This document shows, in pieces, positions 25,577-32,073 of a stretch of DNA of 64,000 nucleotides. Each line of letters starts with the position of its first letter. The stretch's first letter is position 1. The notes under the pieces were generated by a model. That model had not been told where the DNA came from. It did no database searches and was given only the letters and a program-made list of their open reading frames with translations. Both the position numbers and the translations under genes were made by a program. The stretch covers positions 2,790,001 to 2,854,000 of the forward strand of contig NZ_CP113067.1 in NCBI RefSeq assembly GCF_026625865.1. Reading direction: 5' to 3'. Source of the DNA: Microbacterium sp. SL75 (GTDB lineage: Bacteria; Actinomycetota; Actinomycetes; Actinomycetales; Microbacteriaceae).

Positions 25577-26145
25577 GGGGAAACCTCCAGGGTCGTCGTG
25601 TCGGGGATTGAGTCGAGAAGATCGTCGGCAAGGTCATCGCGGTCACGCTGCTGTAGGTCTGCCGCGATGAGTTCTGCCAGCTCGGGATGCTGCTGTGCCA
25701 CGGCGAGCGCGCTTCGGGCGAGCACGGCTACGCCGTCGCGCATGAATGCATCGTGCTCCGTCTCGACACCGGCGCCCCCGAGGGCAAGGAGAGCACGTAA
25801 CTCGCTATCCCCGGCTGCGAGCACTCCGCGCCGGTCGCGCGCCTCCTGCGCCTCCAGAGCGGTCTCACGGGCGCGGCGGGCAATGTCGACGATGCGTGCG
25901 CTGATGCTGGTGGCGTCCAGGCCGTGCGCTCGTGCAACCTCTTCGGCAATGGCCGCGGGCAAGTGACCGCCAGCTACATGGCGACGGATGCTGTCGCGGC
26001 TCGGCATCGCAGGATTGCGCGCAATGCGCGAAAGCGAGTGACCGGCGAGGAGCTGCGTTTCGAGGTGTGCCCGGCGATCAGGGTCGAGAGCGCACGCCTC
26101 GCACCGACGCCCTCTGCGGGCGGGTGCTGCTGCTGGTGCGGTCAT
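25573..26145 (-). CDS. Element protein with Cys-pair and HTH-like N-terminus
   Basis: The 190-residue product starts with an Arg-rich stretch, a CEAC cysteine pair and DPDRRAHLETQLLAGHSLSR. It continues IARNPAMPSRDSIRRHVAG, a pattern seen in small phage and element proteins where a short zinc-binding turn precedes a helix-turn-helix. The remainder is helical and acidic. It may bind DNA, perhaps as a regulator or a terminase-like subunit, but neither is established. It is the first gene after rep. Confidence 0.5.
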   Translation of the reverse strand: MTAPAAAPARRGRRCEACALDPDRRAHLETQLLAGHSLSRIARNPAMPSRDSIRRHVAGGHLPAAIAEEVARAHGLDATSISARIVDIARRARETALEAQEARDRRGVLAAGDSELRALLALGGAGVETEHDAFMRDGVAVLARSALAVAQQHPELAELIAADLQQRDRDDLADDLLDSIPDTTTLEVSP

Positions 26146-26225
26146 GTCGGTTCCCTCTAAAGGAACATGTCGGCATCCGCGCTGCGATCGCTCATCGCGG
26201 CGGAAAGTCGGGCGTGTTGTGGGTG

Positions 26226-27206
26226 TCAGGCGCGCATCACTGGTGCGAGTCCAGGGCGGAGGTCCGGAAGGTGGCGACGACGGCGCTTCGTGGTGCTGAG
26301 CGAGGTTCCGAGGATGTCAGCCTGCTCGGCTGCGGTCGTAACGCCGAGCGCGATGAGAAGGCTCAACCGGTTGAAGTCGGCGGGGTCGATGCCTGTCACA
26401 TGCTGATTGCGAGGCTTAGGAGCTGTGGGGGATGGTGCCGTTGTCGGCGAGGAGACCCACGAGCTGCGGAGCCGGGCGTGGGGGTGAGCGAGGCGCCAGC
26501 CGTCCCACTCGATCCAGTCGTCCACGGCGTCGGCGTCGCCCTGGGCGGCGCGGTCGATGAGGTCGCGCAGGGAGCGTTCACCGGTACCGAGCCGAGGTTT
26601 TGTGATGTAGGTGAGGGCGGAGTCCGTCCGACTGATCTGGTTGTGCGTGGAAGGCGTCAGGTCGTGTTGACGGCAGGCGTCATCCCACGCGTCGAGAAGG
26701 CGGTGAGTCTCGTCATCCAGGGTGCGGTCGAGGGGGATGACGATGACGTGATCGTGCCAATTCCAGCGGGCGCCCACGCGAGTGACCTCGGTGCTGCGGT
26801 GGTACCCCTTCGCCGTGTGCCTCAGTCTCGCTATTTCGAGAAACGTCCTCCGCACCCGATCAAGGTCGCGTCGTCCTCCATCGAGGTCGGCGTTCAGCTC
26901 GACCGACAGGCGCAGGCTCACGCACCAAGGGAACCGAGCAAACCGTGCCAGCGCGTCAGTCTGTGCTCTCAGCGCTACGCGCTCACCGCACGAGTGACAA
27001 TCGGCCACGTTGCACATCCAGCCCACGGTGCAGTTCTGGATGCTTTTCCTGGCGGAGAACACCTTGGTGAAGAGTGCCCCCGGGGAGGGGGGTGTCACAG
27101 GGGCTGAAGACTCACAAGAGAAGTCATGGTGTATGGCGTCTCGGCCGGAGCCGAGAGGCACGCGCCGAGGGGGGCATGCGGTGGGTGCGTTCGGTAGGCT
27201 AGACAC
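26226..27206 (-). CDS. rep: Rolling-circle replication initiator-like protein (HUH family)
   Basis: The up to 326-residue protein resembles pIJ101/pSAM2-type Rep proteins. A cysteine cluster (Cys59, Cys65, Cys70, Cys73 in GWMCNVADCHSCGERV) is followed by a conserved strand and STEVTRVGARWNWHDHVIVI. There His151 and His153 form the metal-binding HxH pair. Tyr200 in SALTYITKPRLG is the likely nicking tyrosine. Such proteins nick one strand to start rolling-circle replication of the excised circle. The true start is unclear; ATG at 27017 (residue 64) or a codon between that and 27206 is possible. It heads a reverse-strand operon of up to eight genes. Confidence 0.65.
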   Translation of the reverse strand: MSSLPNAPTACPPRRVPLGSGRDAIHHDFSCESSAPVTPPSPGALFTKVFSARKSIQNCTVGWMCNVADCHSCGERVALRAQTDALARFARFPWCVSLRLSVELNADLDGGRRDLDRVRRTFLEIARLRHTAKGYHRSTEVTRVGARWNWHDHVIVIPLDRTLDDETHRLLDAWDDACRQHDLTPSTHNQISRTDSALTYITKPRLGTGERSLRDLIDRAAQGDADAVDDWIEWDGWRLAHPHARLRSSWVSSPTTAPSPTAPKPRNQHVTGIDPADFNRLSLLIALGVTTAAEQADILGTSLSTTKRRRRHLPDLRPGLAPVMRA

Positions 27207-27221
27207 GAGCTGCTAACTCTT

Positions 27222-27260
27222 GAACCGCTCTCCGATTGGCGTCGGGGGGCGGTTCTTTTT
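27222..27260 (+). terminator. Intrinsic terminator facing the rep leader, possible end of an antisense RNA
   Basis: GAACCGC at 27222-27228 pairs with GCGGTTC at 27249-27255, followed by TTTTT, so it works on the plus strand. No plus-strand gene lies upstream of it: that interval is the 5' end of rep on the other strand. It could end a counter-transcript that controls rep. Confidence 0.6.
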
Positions 27261-27337
27261 GCCCCGGCGGTGTTCACCTGAAGATGTCGACGCGTGTCGT
27301 CTGCGTCGCGCACCTGGCCCGCTGGGAGACTCCGCCT

Positions 27338-27919
27338 ATGGACTTTCCCCTGTGGGTACAGATAGTCGCTCTGGCAGTGCCTGCCGCGGTGAGCATCTTC
27401 TCCGCGCTGTGGGCGACACGCTCCGCGCGGAAAGCTCAGAGAGCTGAGCACGAGGCCGCTCGACTCAGAGCGCTCGAAGATCGCGTCGCCGAGAGAAAGT
27501 ACGAGCTGTATCAGCCGTTTTTGCAGACTTTGGGTGACATGCTCACCCCGTTTCGGAAGGATGCCGCCAGCGATCGTCTAGAAGCCGTGATGGCTGACTT
27601 CTCGTCATTCGTCGCCATTTGGGGTTCTGACGAGGCTGTCGAGACGTTCTACCGATTCAGGGTGGGGTCGGTTGCGTCACCCCCGACTCTCGTCACTATG
27701 CGTCTCATGGCCGATTTCCTAATCGCGGTCCGAAGAGACATCGCATGGCCCGTGACCGAGATCACAGGCCTCCATGTCATCGGTATGCGCATCAATGACC
27801 TGCCCGAGCATCCCGAGATGAAGCGCGCCCTGGAGCAACCACTCGCCGAGTTGTTCGAGGCAGAGGGCTGGACGCCGCCTTTCGAGCTGCCTTCGGACGG
27901 CCGCCCAGTCAGGATTTAG
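27338..27919 (+). CDS. Membrane-anchored protein of unknown function
   Basis: From the ATG at 27338 the product has 193 residues. One N-terminal membrane helix (WVQIVALAVPAAVSIFSALW) is followed by a charged helix (AQRAEHEAARLRALEDRVAE) and a helical cytoplasmic domain with FSSFVAIWGSDEAVETFYRF and LIAVRRDIAWPVTEITGL. Proteins with this single-helix anchor and a charged domain are common in bacterial accessory regions without a defined role. It is the last gene before the right attachment repeat and runs opposite to rep, so it is a separate cargo gene. Confidence 0.6.
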   Translation: MDFPLWVQIVALAVPAAVSIFSALWATRSARKAQRAEHEAARLRALEDRVAERKYELYQPFLQTLGDMLTPFRKDAASDRLEAVMADFSSFVAIWGSDEAVETFYRFRVGSVASPPTLVTMRLMADFLIAVRRDIAWPVTEITGLHVIGMRINDLPEHPEMKRALEQPLAELFEAEGWTPPFELPSDGRPVRI

Positions 27920-28055
27920 TCAGGATGCGTCCGAGTTTGGGCGTGACGCGACGTGACGAGTTGAAGCTCCGAAAGACCGGATTACCTGGGTTTTGCACAG
28001 CTCTCCACAAACGCTTGACAACGTCGCATAACGGTAAAAAACGGCCCTGAGCCAA

Positions 28056-28093
28056 CAGTGGGTTCTGGGTTCAAGTCCCAGGGGGTGCACCAA
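28056..28093. repeat. Right attachment repeat (attR core)
   Basis: Exact copy of 19141-19178, the 3' end of tRNA-Lys, without the 5' half of a tRNA. It is followed directly by a GC hairpin terminator, probably the original tRNA-Lys terminator before insertion. Confidence 0.9.
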
Positions 28094-28097
28094 ACAG

Positions 28098-28121
28098 AGA
28101 GGCCCGGCAAGCCGGGCCTTT
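28098..28121 (+). terminator. Terminator after the right attachment repeat
   Basis: AGGCCCGGC at 28100-28108 pairs with GCCGGGCCT at 28111-28119 around AA, followed by TTCT. Its position right after the tRNA 3' end copy suggests it ended the tRNA-Lys transcript of the uninterrupted chromosome. Confidence 0.8.
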
Positions 28122-28224
28122 CTGCGTCTGGCCTAACTACTCTGGGCACGCCGGAAGGCACGAGAGACGGCGTCGTGCCCTGAACGTGCCCAAGCCAATG
28201 CAGGCTGGTGCGGTCTCGCGCCCA

Positions 28225-29112
28225 TTAAGCGGGCGGCTCTCCGAAGCCATCCCACGCGGGGGAGGGCGATGAGAGCTGGGGGAAAGCGCTCGAGAAGAGC
28301 TGCATCATGTCCGTGTATAGGGCGCTGTCCCCGGCGGCCATGAGGCGCAGAAGAGAGGGATGGAAGCGGGTCTGCTCTGCGTTGACGCGGCCGTACGCGA
28401 CGGTCTCGCCCGAGCGGAGGTTCGTCAGCACCCGTACCGAGTAGAGGCCCGCGAACCACTCCGCGATGTTCCAGCGGAATTAGTCGGCGAGGAAGGGTAG
28501 CCCGGCTGTGCTCGGCACAGGCTTCGCCATGATGCGGGTTTAGAGCGCCGTCCACTCGGGGCGGTTGGTGATGCTCGGCTGCAGCTCCGCGTCGGCTGCC
28601 GTTCTTTAGATGCCATCGGTGACCCATCGGCCTTCCGCGTCGATGTAGTGGCCGAACTCATGGAGGAAGATGCAGCTGACGGTGTCGATTCCGTCGCTTA
28701 GGTTGGTCACGCGCTGCACCCAGTCGGCGGCGCTCGCGAGCAGAATTGTCCGCCAAGGGGGCATCCTCGGGCTCGCGCTGGGGTAGAAGATGACGTACAG
28801 GCTCGCGTTCAAGCCCGCCGCGCAAGAGTTCTGCTTTCGGAAGGCGGCGTTGGGGCTGACGAGGAAACTGTGCGGCTCGTACGTCTCGGACTGGGGCGCA
28901 CCGAGCCAGGCGTTCGGAGTAGCGCTCCAGGGCAAGGGGTGGGCGGCTTTGCCGACGTGAGCCTGCGGCACCATCGCGAGCGAGCGCTCGAGAAGCGTCC
29001 CGATGGAGGTGCTGAGGCTGTTCGCGATGTAGCCGGCGATCTTGCCGTCCCGGTAGTTGGACAGGGACAGGGGTCGGTAAGCGGGGGTTTGCACGGGCCC
29101 GGCGGAGATCAT
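28225..29112 (-). pseudogene. Zinc metalloprotease (zincin) pseudogene with three in-frame TAA stops
   Basis: One reverse-strand frame runs from the ATG at 29112 to the stop at 28225-28227 and shows HEFGHYIDAEG (zinc ligands His, His) and, about 65 residues later, NIAEWFAGLYSV, where the glutamate fits the third zinc ligand of gluzincins such as lethal-factor-like proteases. TAA codons interrupt this frame at 28606-28608, 28540-28542 and 28480-28482, and the sequence between and after them stays in frame and protein-like. The protein would have had about 295 residues. It lies in the decayed block between the element and a tRNA fragment. Loss of function by point mutation is the simplest reading. 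Confidence 0.65.
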
Positions 29113-29732
29113 CGCCACCACGCGGTGAGGCTTATGCCGCGGAGAGGCGTGCTGGGGACGGAGGTGACGGCAATTCAGAGCTGTGCGCCGGCGGCGATCG
29201 CGGAAGCGCTCAGCGCGAGGTCGCTGGCGGTCACGGCGCCCGCCTCGCACACTCCGCCGGTGGGCGACTTTCCGGCGGTTCTGTGTGGTACCGGCCTTAG
29301 ACGTCTGACCCTCGTACGCGTTTGCGCGCTAATCGAGAGCTTTCTCGCCCGGTTCCATACACCGTTCGGTGAACTGCTGTACGCGGGGGTGCTGGGCCGT
29401 TCCGGCCGACGTCGGTCAGGAAGGAGCCGCGGGGCTACGCCCCGAGCGGGGCCGCCTTGGGCTGTAGCGCCCTCGGACGTGGATCGCCCCGGTCTGCTGA
29501 GAGAGGAGGCAGCGGGCCGGAGGCGTGGGCCGGAGTCTAAGCCCGACGTTGGGTCGCATGGCGTTCGCGGCTCGGTCGGCTTACGCGGATTGTTATTCGA
29601 AATTGTCTTTTGCGTGTAAGGAATTGCGAAAGCTGACAAAACTAAATTCATGTGACTGCGTGATATGCACAGACGCTTTCGTGTTGTTACTGTTCTCGCG
29701 AAAAGCAGTTCCTACTCACGAAGGGGTTTGCA
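29113..29732. other. Spacer without a recognisable gene, AT-rich at its right end
   Basis: About 620 bases. Open frames cross it on both strands, but their composition is shadow-like and none has a start with a ribosome-binding site. The last 130 bases are unusually A+T-rich for this chromosome (for example GCGGATTGTTATTCGAAATT) and probably hold the promoter of the secreted protein gene at 29733. Confidence 0.5.
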
Positions 29733-30107
29733 ATGTCGGCAAAGCGGAGAATTGGTGCGCTCGCGGGTAAGGCGGCGGCAGTCGCGGTCGCAGCGGGGAT
29801 GCTCGTAGGGCTGGGTGCCTCGGGCGCGCAGGCAGCGGTGTACAAGAGCTACGGCGAGGAAACTTGCCCTCGCGGATACAAAGTCTTGGTGCGTGTGGAG
29901 CTGGACTCGGTGGGCGATGTAGTCTATCGCCGCAGCGGAAGCAACAGTACGGAGTATCTCAGCAAGCGCGGCATAACCCATGTCTACTACTACGAGCCCG
30001 TTCCCTCTGGGTACCCGGTTAAGTGGAGCGTGGAGGGCTCGAAGGGCATCCGCACGGTGAGTGATGGGTGCTACAATCCGAACACCGCGCGCACGCCCGC
30101 GTCTTAG
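29733..30107 (+). CDS. Small secreted protein of unknown function
   Basis: The 124-residue product has a classical signal peptide: positive start MSAKRRIGALAGK, a hydrophobic core, and cleavage after AQA at residue 34. The mature part of about 90 residues has two cysteines (EETCPRGYKV and DGCYNPN) likely to form a disulfide, and a strand-rich pattern with THVYYYEPVPSGYPVKW. I recognise no family. An AAGGGG lies 7 bases before the ATG. It may be an exported toxin, inhibitor or adhesin-like cargo protein; nothing selects among these. Confidence 0.65.
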   Translation: MSAKRRIGALAGKAAAVAVAAGMLVGLGASGAQAAVYKSYGEETCPRGYKVLVRVELDSVGDVVYRRSGSNSTEYLSKRGITHVYYYEPVPSGYPVKWSVEGSKGIRTVSDGCYNPNTARTPAS

Positions 30108-30117
30108 GATCGGTCGC

Positions 30118-30396
30118 ATGGACGAGCTCGAGAACCTCCAAGACCGGCGCGCGTTGCTTGTGGTGCTGCTTCGCGCGGCGGAAGCCCCGGACGCCGTGAT
30201 GCGGGCGGTTCAGCGGGCGTCGGGCGGACGCGACACCGTGTTGCAGGAGATCGCGCGGGAGCTCGAGGTGAACGAGTTCTGGGCAGAGGCGATTGCGGAG
30301 TTGCCTGTCTCGCGCTTCTCGACGGCGAGCGTTTTGTCGCTGCGTCAGGAGCTAGCGGAACTCGAGGCGCGCATCCGCACAATGCAGGCGAGCTGA
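30118..30396 (+). CDS. Small helical protein of unknown function
   Basis: From the ATG at 30118 the product has 92 residues, almost all predicted helix: LENLQDRRALLVVLLRAAEA, then IARELEVNEFWAEAIAEL and RQELAELEARIRTMQA, with a coiled-coil character at the end. It follows the secreted protein gene by 10 bases and is followed by a terminator, so the two form a transcription unit. No known motif. Confidence 0.55.
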   Translation: MDELENLQDRRALLVVLLRAAEAPDAVMRAVQRASGGRDTVLQEIARELEVNEFWAEAIAELPVSRFSTASVLSLRQELAELEARIRTMQAS

Positions 30397-30427
30397 TCCG
30401 GCCGCTCGAGTCGGAGGCGTAGTGGAG

Positions 30428-30465
30428 GGCCCCAGGTGCGTTCGGTAGGACGCGATCCTGGGGCC
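30428..30465 (+). terminator. Terminator after the small helical protein gene
   Basis: GGCCCCAGG at 30428-30436 pairs with CCTGGGGCC at 30457-30465, then TTCTT. An inner GCGT/ACGC pair stabilises the loop. Confidence 0.8.
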
Positions 30466-30495
30466 TTCTTCCGTTTGGCGCGCGACGGTGCGAGA

Positions 30496-30929
30496 TCAGT
30501 GGAAGAAGACGGCGAAGAGGACGGCGCCTACGGCGAGGATGCCGCCGATGAAGATCATGGGCAGGAGGATGCCCCACGCGTCGTCGCGGGGTGAGTTCTC
30601 GGTCGTGGCCCGACGGCAGTGACGGCACCGCGCGCGTTGACTGCGAGCGCCTTCTGCGCGTCCGTGACCTCCTTGAGCGCGGCCTTCCACGCGGCGCCCG
30701 CGTCCTTCGCTCCGCCAGCGAGCTTGGCGCCCGCGTTCTTGCCGAGCCCGCCGAGCTTCTCGAGCTCGTTCTCCATCTTGACGATCGAGTCGGTGGCCTT
30801 CTCCAGCTCGCCGCGGAGATCCTGATTAATGTTCTCGCCGAGGCGCTCGACGTCGCCGCGTGCTCGCTGCGCGCCCTCGAGGACGACCTTGAGCCGAAGC
30901 CGCACGTCCTGATTCAGTCCCTCGACCAC
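30496..30929 (-). pseudogene. Phage tail tape-measure-like N-terminal fragment joined to a membrane-segment remnant
   Basis: From the GTG at 30929 the frame reads VEGLNQDVRLRLKVVLEGAQ and continues with coiled-coil-like repeats (DLRGELEKATDSIVKMENEL, KEVTDAQKALAVNA). This resembles the first 90 residues of tape-measure proteins, which normally exceed 700 residues; the frame breaks down and stops at 30555. In a neighbouring reverse frame 30496-30597 encodes a hydrophobic end (MIFIGGILAVGAVLFAVFFH). The two pieces look joined by a deletion. Assignment to a tape measure is tentative; any helical phage protein could look like this. Confidence 0.4.
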
Positions 30930-31014
30930 GGGCGCGGAGCCTAGGGGTGCCGCTCCTCGGTCATCGCTTCGCGGCGCTTAGCTGGGGTAGGGCCCGGGGG
31001 TGTCGCTCACGCGG

Positions 31015-31185
31015 CTACTCCTCCAGGAAGCACATGGCAATGCCGGGCGAGATGAGCAGACGTTCCTCGGCGACACCGCCCTGGCCGTTGTCGTGCTGCA
31101 TCGAGAACCAGACCCACCCGTGATTTGCCTCAGCCTGCGCCAGAGCTTGTTCGAGCTGATCGGTGAGCTGGTCCACCGCTTTCAT
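31015..31185 (-). CDS. Small protein of unknown function (56 residues), possibly a relic
   Basis: ATG at 31185 opens MKAVDQLTDQLEQALAQAEA and continues GWVWFSMQHDNGQGGVAEER to a TAG at 31015. The composition is protein-like: an amphipathic helix, then a strand pair. The stretch before the ATG (FHYGEKQLGTGLS) also looks coding, back to a stop. It may therefore be the end of a longer, broken gene. It lies upstream of the tape-measure-like fragment on the same strand. Confidence 0.4.
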   Translation of the reverse strand: MKAVDQLTDQLEQALAQAEANHGWVWFSMQHDNGQGGVAEERLLISPGIAMCFLEE

Positions 31186-31250
31186 ACTCAGCCCGGTGCC
31201 TAGCTGCTTCTCGCCATAGTGAAAGCTTCAAATCATGGCCACAAGGTATC

Positions 31251-31271
31251 GGGGGGGGGGGGGGGGGGGGG
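31251..31271. repeat. Homopolymer of 21 G
   Basis: Twenty-one consecutive G bases between GGTATC and CAGCG. Such a run is exceptional for a bacterial chromosome. It lies in a gene-free part of the decayed block, about 65 bases upstream of the 56-residue reverse-strand gene. Confidence 0.9.
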
Positions 31272-31497
31272 CAGCGTCGTTCCGGTCGTGCCTCGCCGTG
31301 GGACGACCGCGCTGGGGTGCTCTCGGCCCAGTCCAATTGCAGAACGCGCGCGCTCAGCAGGCACACCGCAGGCACACGACGCATTACAAGACGCGGACAG
31401 AGGAGGCCAAAGACAGCGCCCGCTGCCACCGTTCTCGTGCCGATTGGGGCGGCGGCAACGGACACTATCGGATAGGTGAGGATGGGCCGGTCCCTTT

Positions 31498-31543
31498 GAC
31501 TCTTAATTGCTGGGTTGTGGGTTCGAGTTCCAGGGGTGCACCA
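31498..31543. repeat. Diverged copy of the tRNA-Lys 3' half (old attachment-site remnant)
   Basis: GACTCTTAAT, GGGTT, TGGGTTC and GGGGTGCACCA appear in the same order and near-identical spacing as in tRNA-Lys from its anticodon onward, with about eight changes including one deletion. No 5' half exists, so it cannot be a working tRNA. The following bases also resemble those after the true tRNA-Lys. It most likely marks the far end of an older insertion. Confidence 0.7.
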
Positions 31544-31606
31544 TCAAACCCCTCCTCACCAGGCGCCGCTGGTATTGGGGCGGTTCGTCGTTCTGCGGAT
31601 GCAAGA

Positions 31607-31924
31607 TCACTTCAGAAGCGAGCGGTCGAATCGAGTCGGCCAAGCAAGCGCTGCACCCCTGATGACGACTACCCAGCCCAGGAAGAACGCGGCCAACCCT
31701 CCGACGAGCGTGAGCGCGGGCCAGAAGAAGTGATAGGCCGGTATCGGCTTCGGAGTGGCTTCGGTGAAGATGGGCACGTAGCTGAACCATGCCCCGAACA
31801 CCTGGACACCCATGCCGATGATCTGAGTCCCCTTGATCACGGTGAGCACCGTGCCCCCCACGAGAAGGGCTGCGCCGCCGATCAGGAGGCCGGTAATAGC
31901 CAAGCCGCGCTGCCCAGCCTTCAT
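31607..31924 (-). CDS. Small membrane protein of unknown function
   Basis: The 105-residue product (ATG at 31924) has two or three hydrophobic helices, GLLIGGAALLVGGTVLTVI near residues 12-30 and LTLVGGLAAFFLGWVVVIRG near 71-90, with a short hydrophobic stretch FGAWFSYVPIF between. No motif is recognised. It starts the sequence beyond the tRNA fragment and appears intact. Confidence 0.55.
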   Translation of the reverse strand: MKAGQRGLAITGLLIGGAALLVGGTVLTVIKGTQIIGMGVQVFGAWFSYVPIFTEATPKPIPAYHFFWPALTLVGGLAAFFLGWVVVIRGAALAWPTRFDRSLLK

Positions 31925-32073
31925 ATGCCCCCCAATGGAATCGTGCGGCGATTCTGGCACGCGCCGCATGCGTGATCGCGTACGCGACGTGCGAAGAACC
32001 GTGAAGACGGTGTGGCGCCCTCGCGCCTCAGTTCTCGGCGGGGGTCTCATTCGCCTTGGCACGCGCCCATGCG

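Larger units (their letters stand above)
19141..28093. mobile_element. Integrated AICE/plasmid-like element at tRNA-Lys, about 8.95 kb
   Basis: A 38-base direct repeat (19141-19178 and 28056-28093), equal to the tRNA-Lys 3' end, bounds the region. The tyrosine integrase lies next to the left repeat with its 3' end towards the tRNA, the common layout. Contents are integrase, excisionase-like HTH protein, rolling-circle Rep-like protein, serine recombinase, WhiB-like regulator, five unknown proteins, an OLD-type ATPase-TOPRIM protein and a membrane-anchored protein. Int, Xis and Rep together recall actinomycete integrative and conjugative elements of the pSAM2 kind, but no FtsK-like transfer protein is present. 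It may therefore depend on a helper or be non-transferable. Codon bias is weaker than in the backbone, especially at 20.9-22.5 kb. Confidence 0.85.
31186..31606. other. Spacer with a 21-G run and a tRNA-Lys fragment
   Basis: No supported gene. The stretch holds the poly-G tract at 31251-31271 and the diverged tRNA-Lys 3' half at 31498-31543, each listed separately. Long reading frames through the G run exist only because poly-G encodes poly-Gly without stops. Confidence 0.6.

Noticed and set aside
28480..28608. Stop-codon reassignment (TAA read as Tyr) in the metalloprotease frame
   Set aside because: All other genes in the window use TAA, TAG and TGA as normal stops and no suppressor tRNA is seen; mutation or sequencing error is simpler.
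28870..29619. Forward 249-residue frame opposite the metalloprotease
   Set aside because: Antisense to the HEFGH-containing frame, with no protein-like pattern or start signal.
31498..31543. A second tRNA-Lys gene
   Set aside because: Only the 3' half is present; no D-arm or 5' acceptor strand precedes it.
31235..31975. Forward gene running through the poly-G tract with a polyglycine stretch
   Set aside because: Frame stays open only because of poly-G; the rest is antisense to the membrane-protein gene at 31607-31924.
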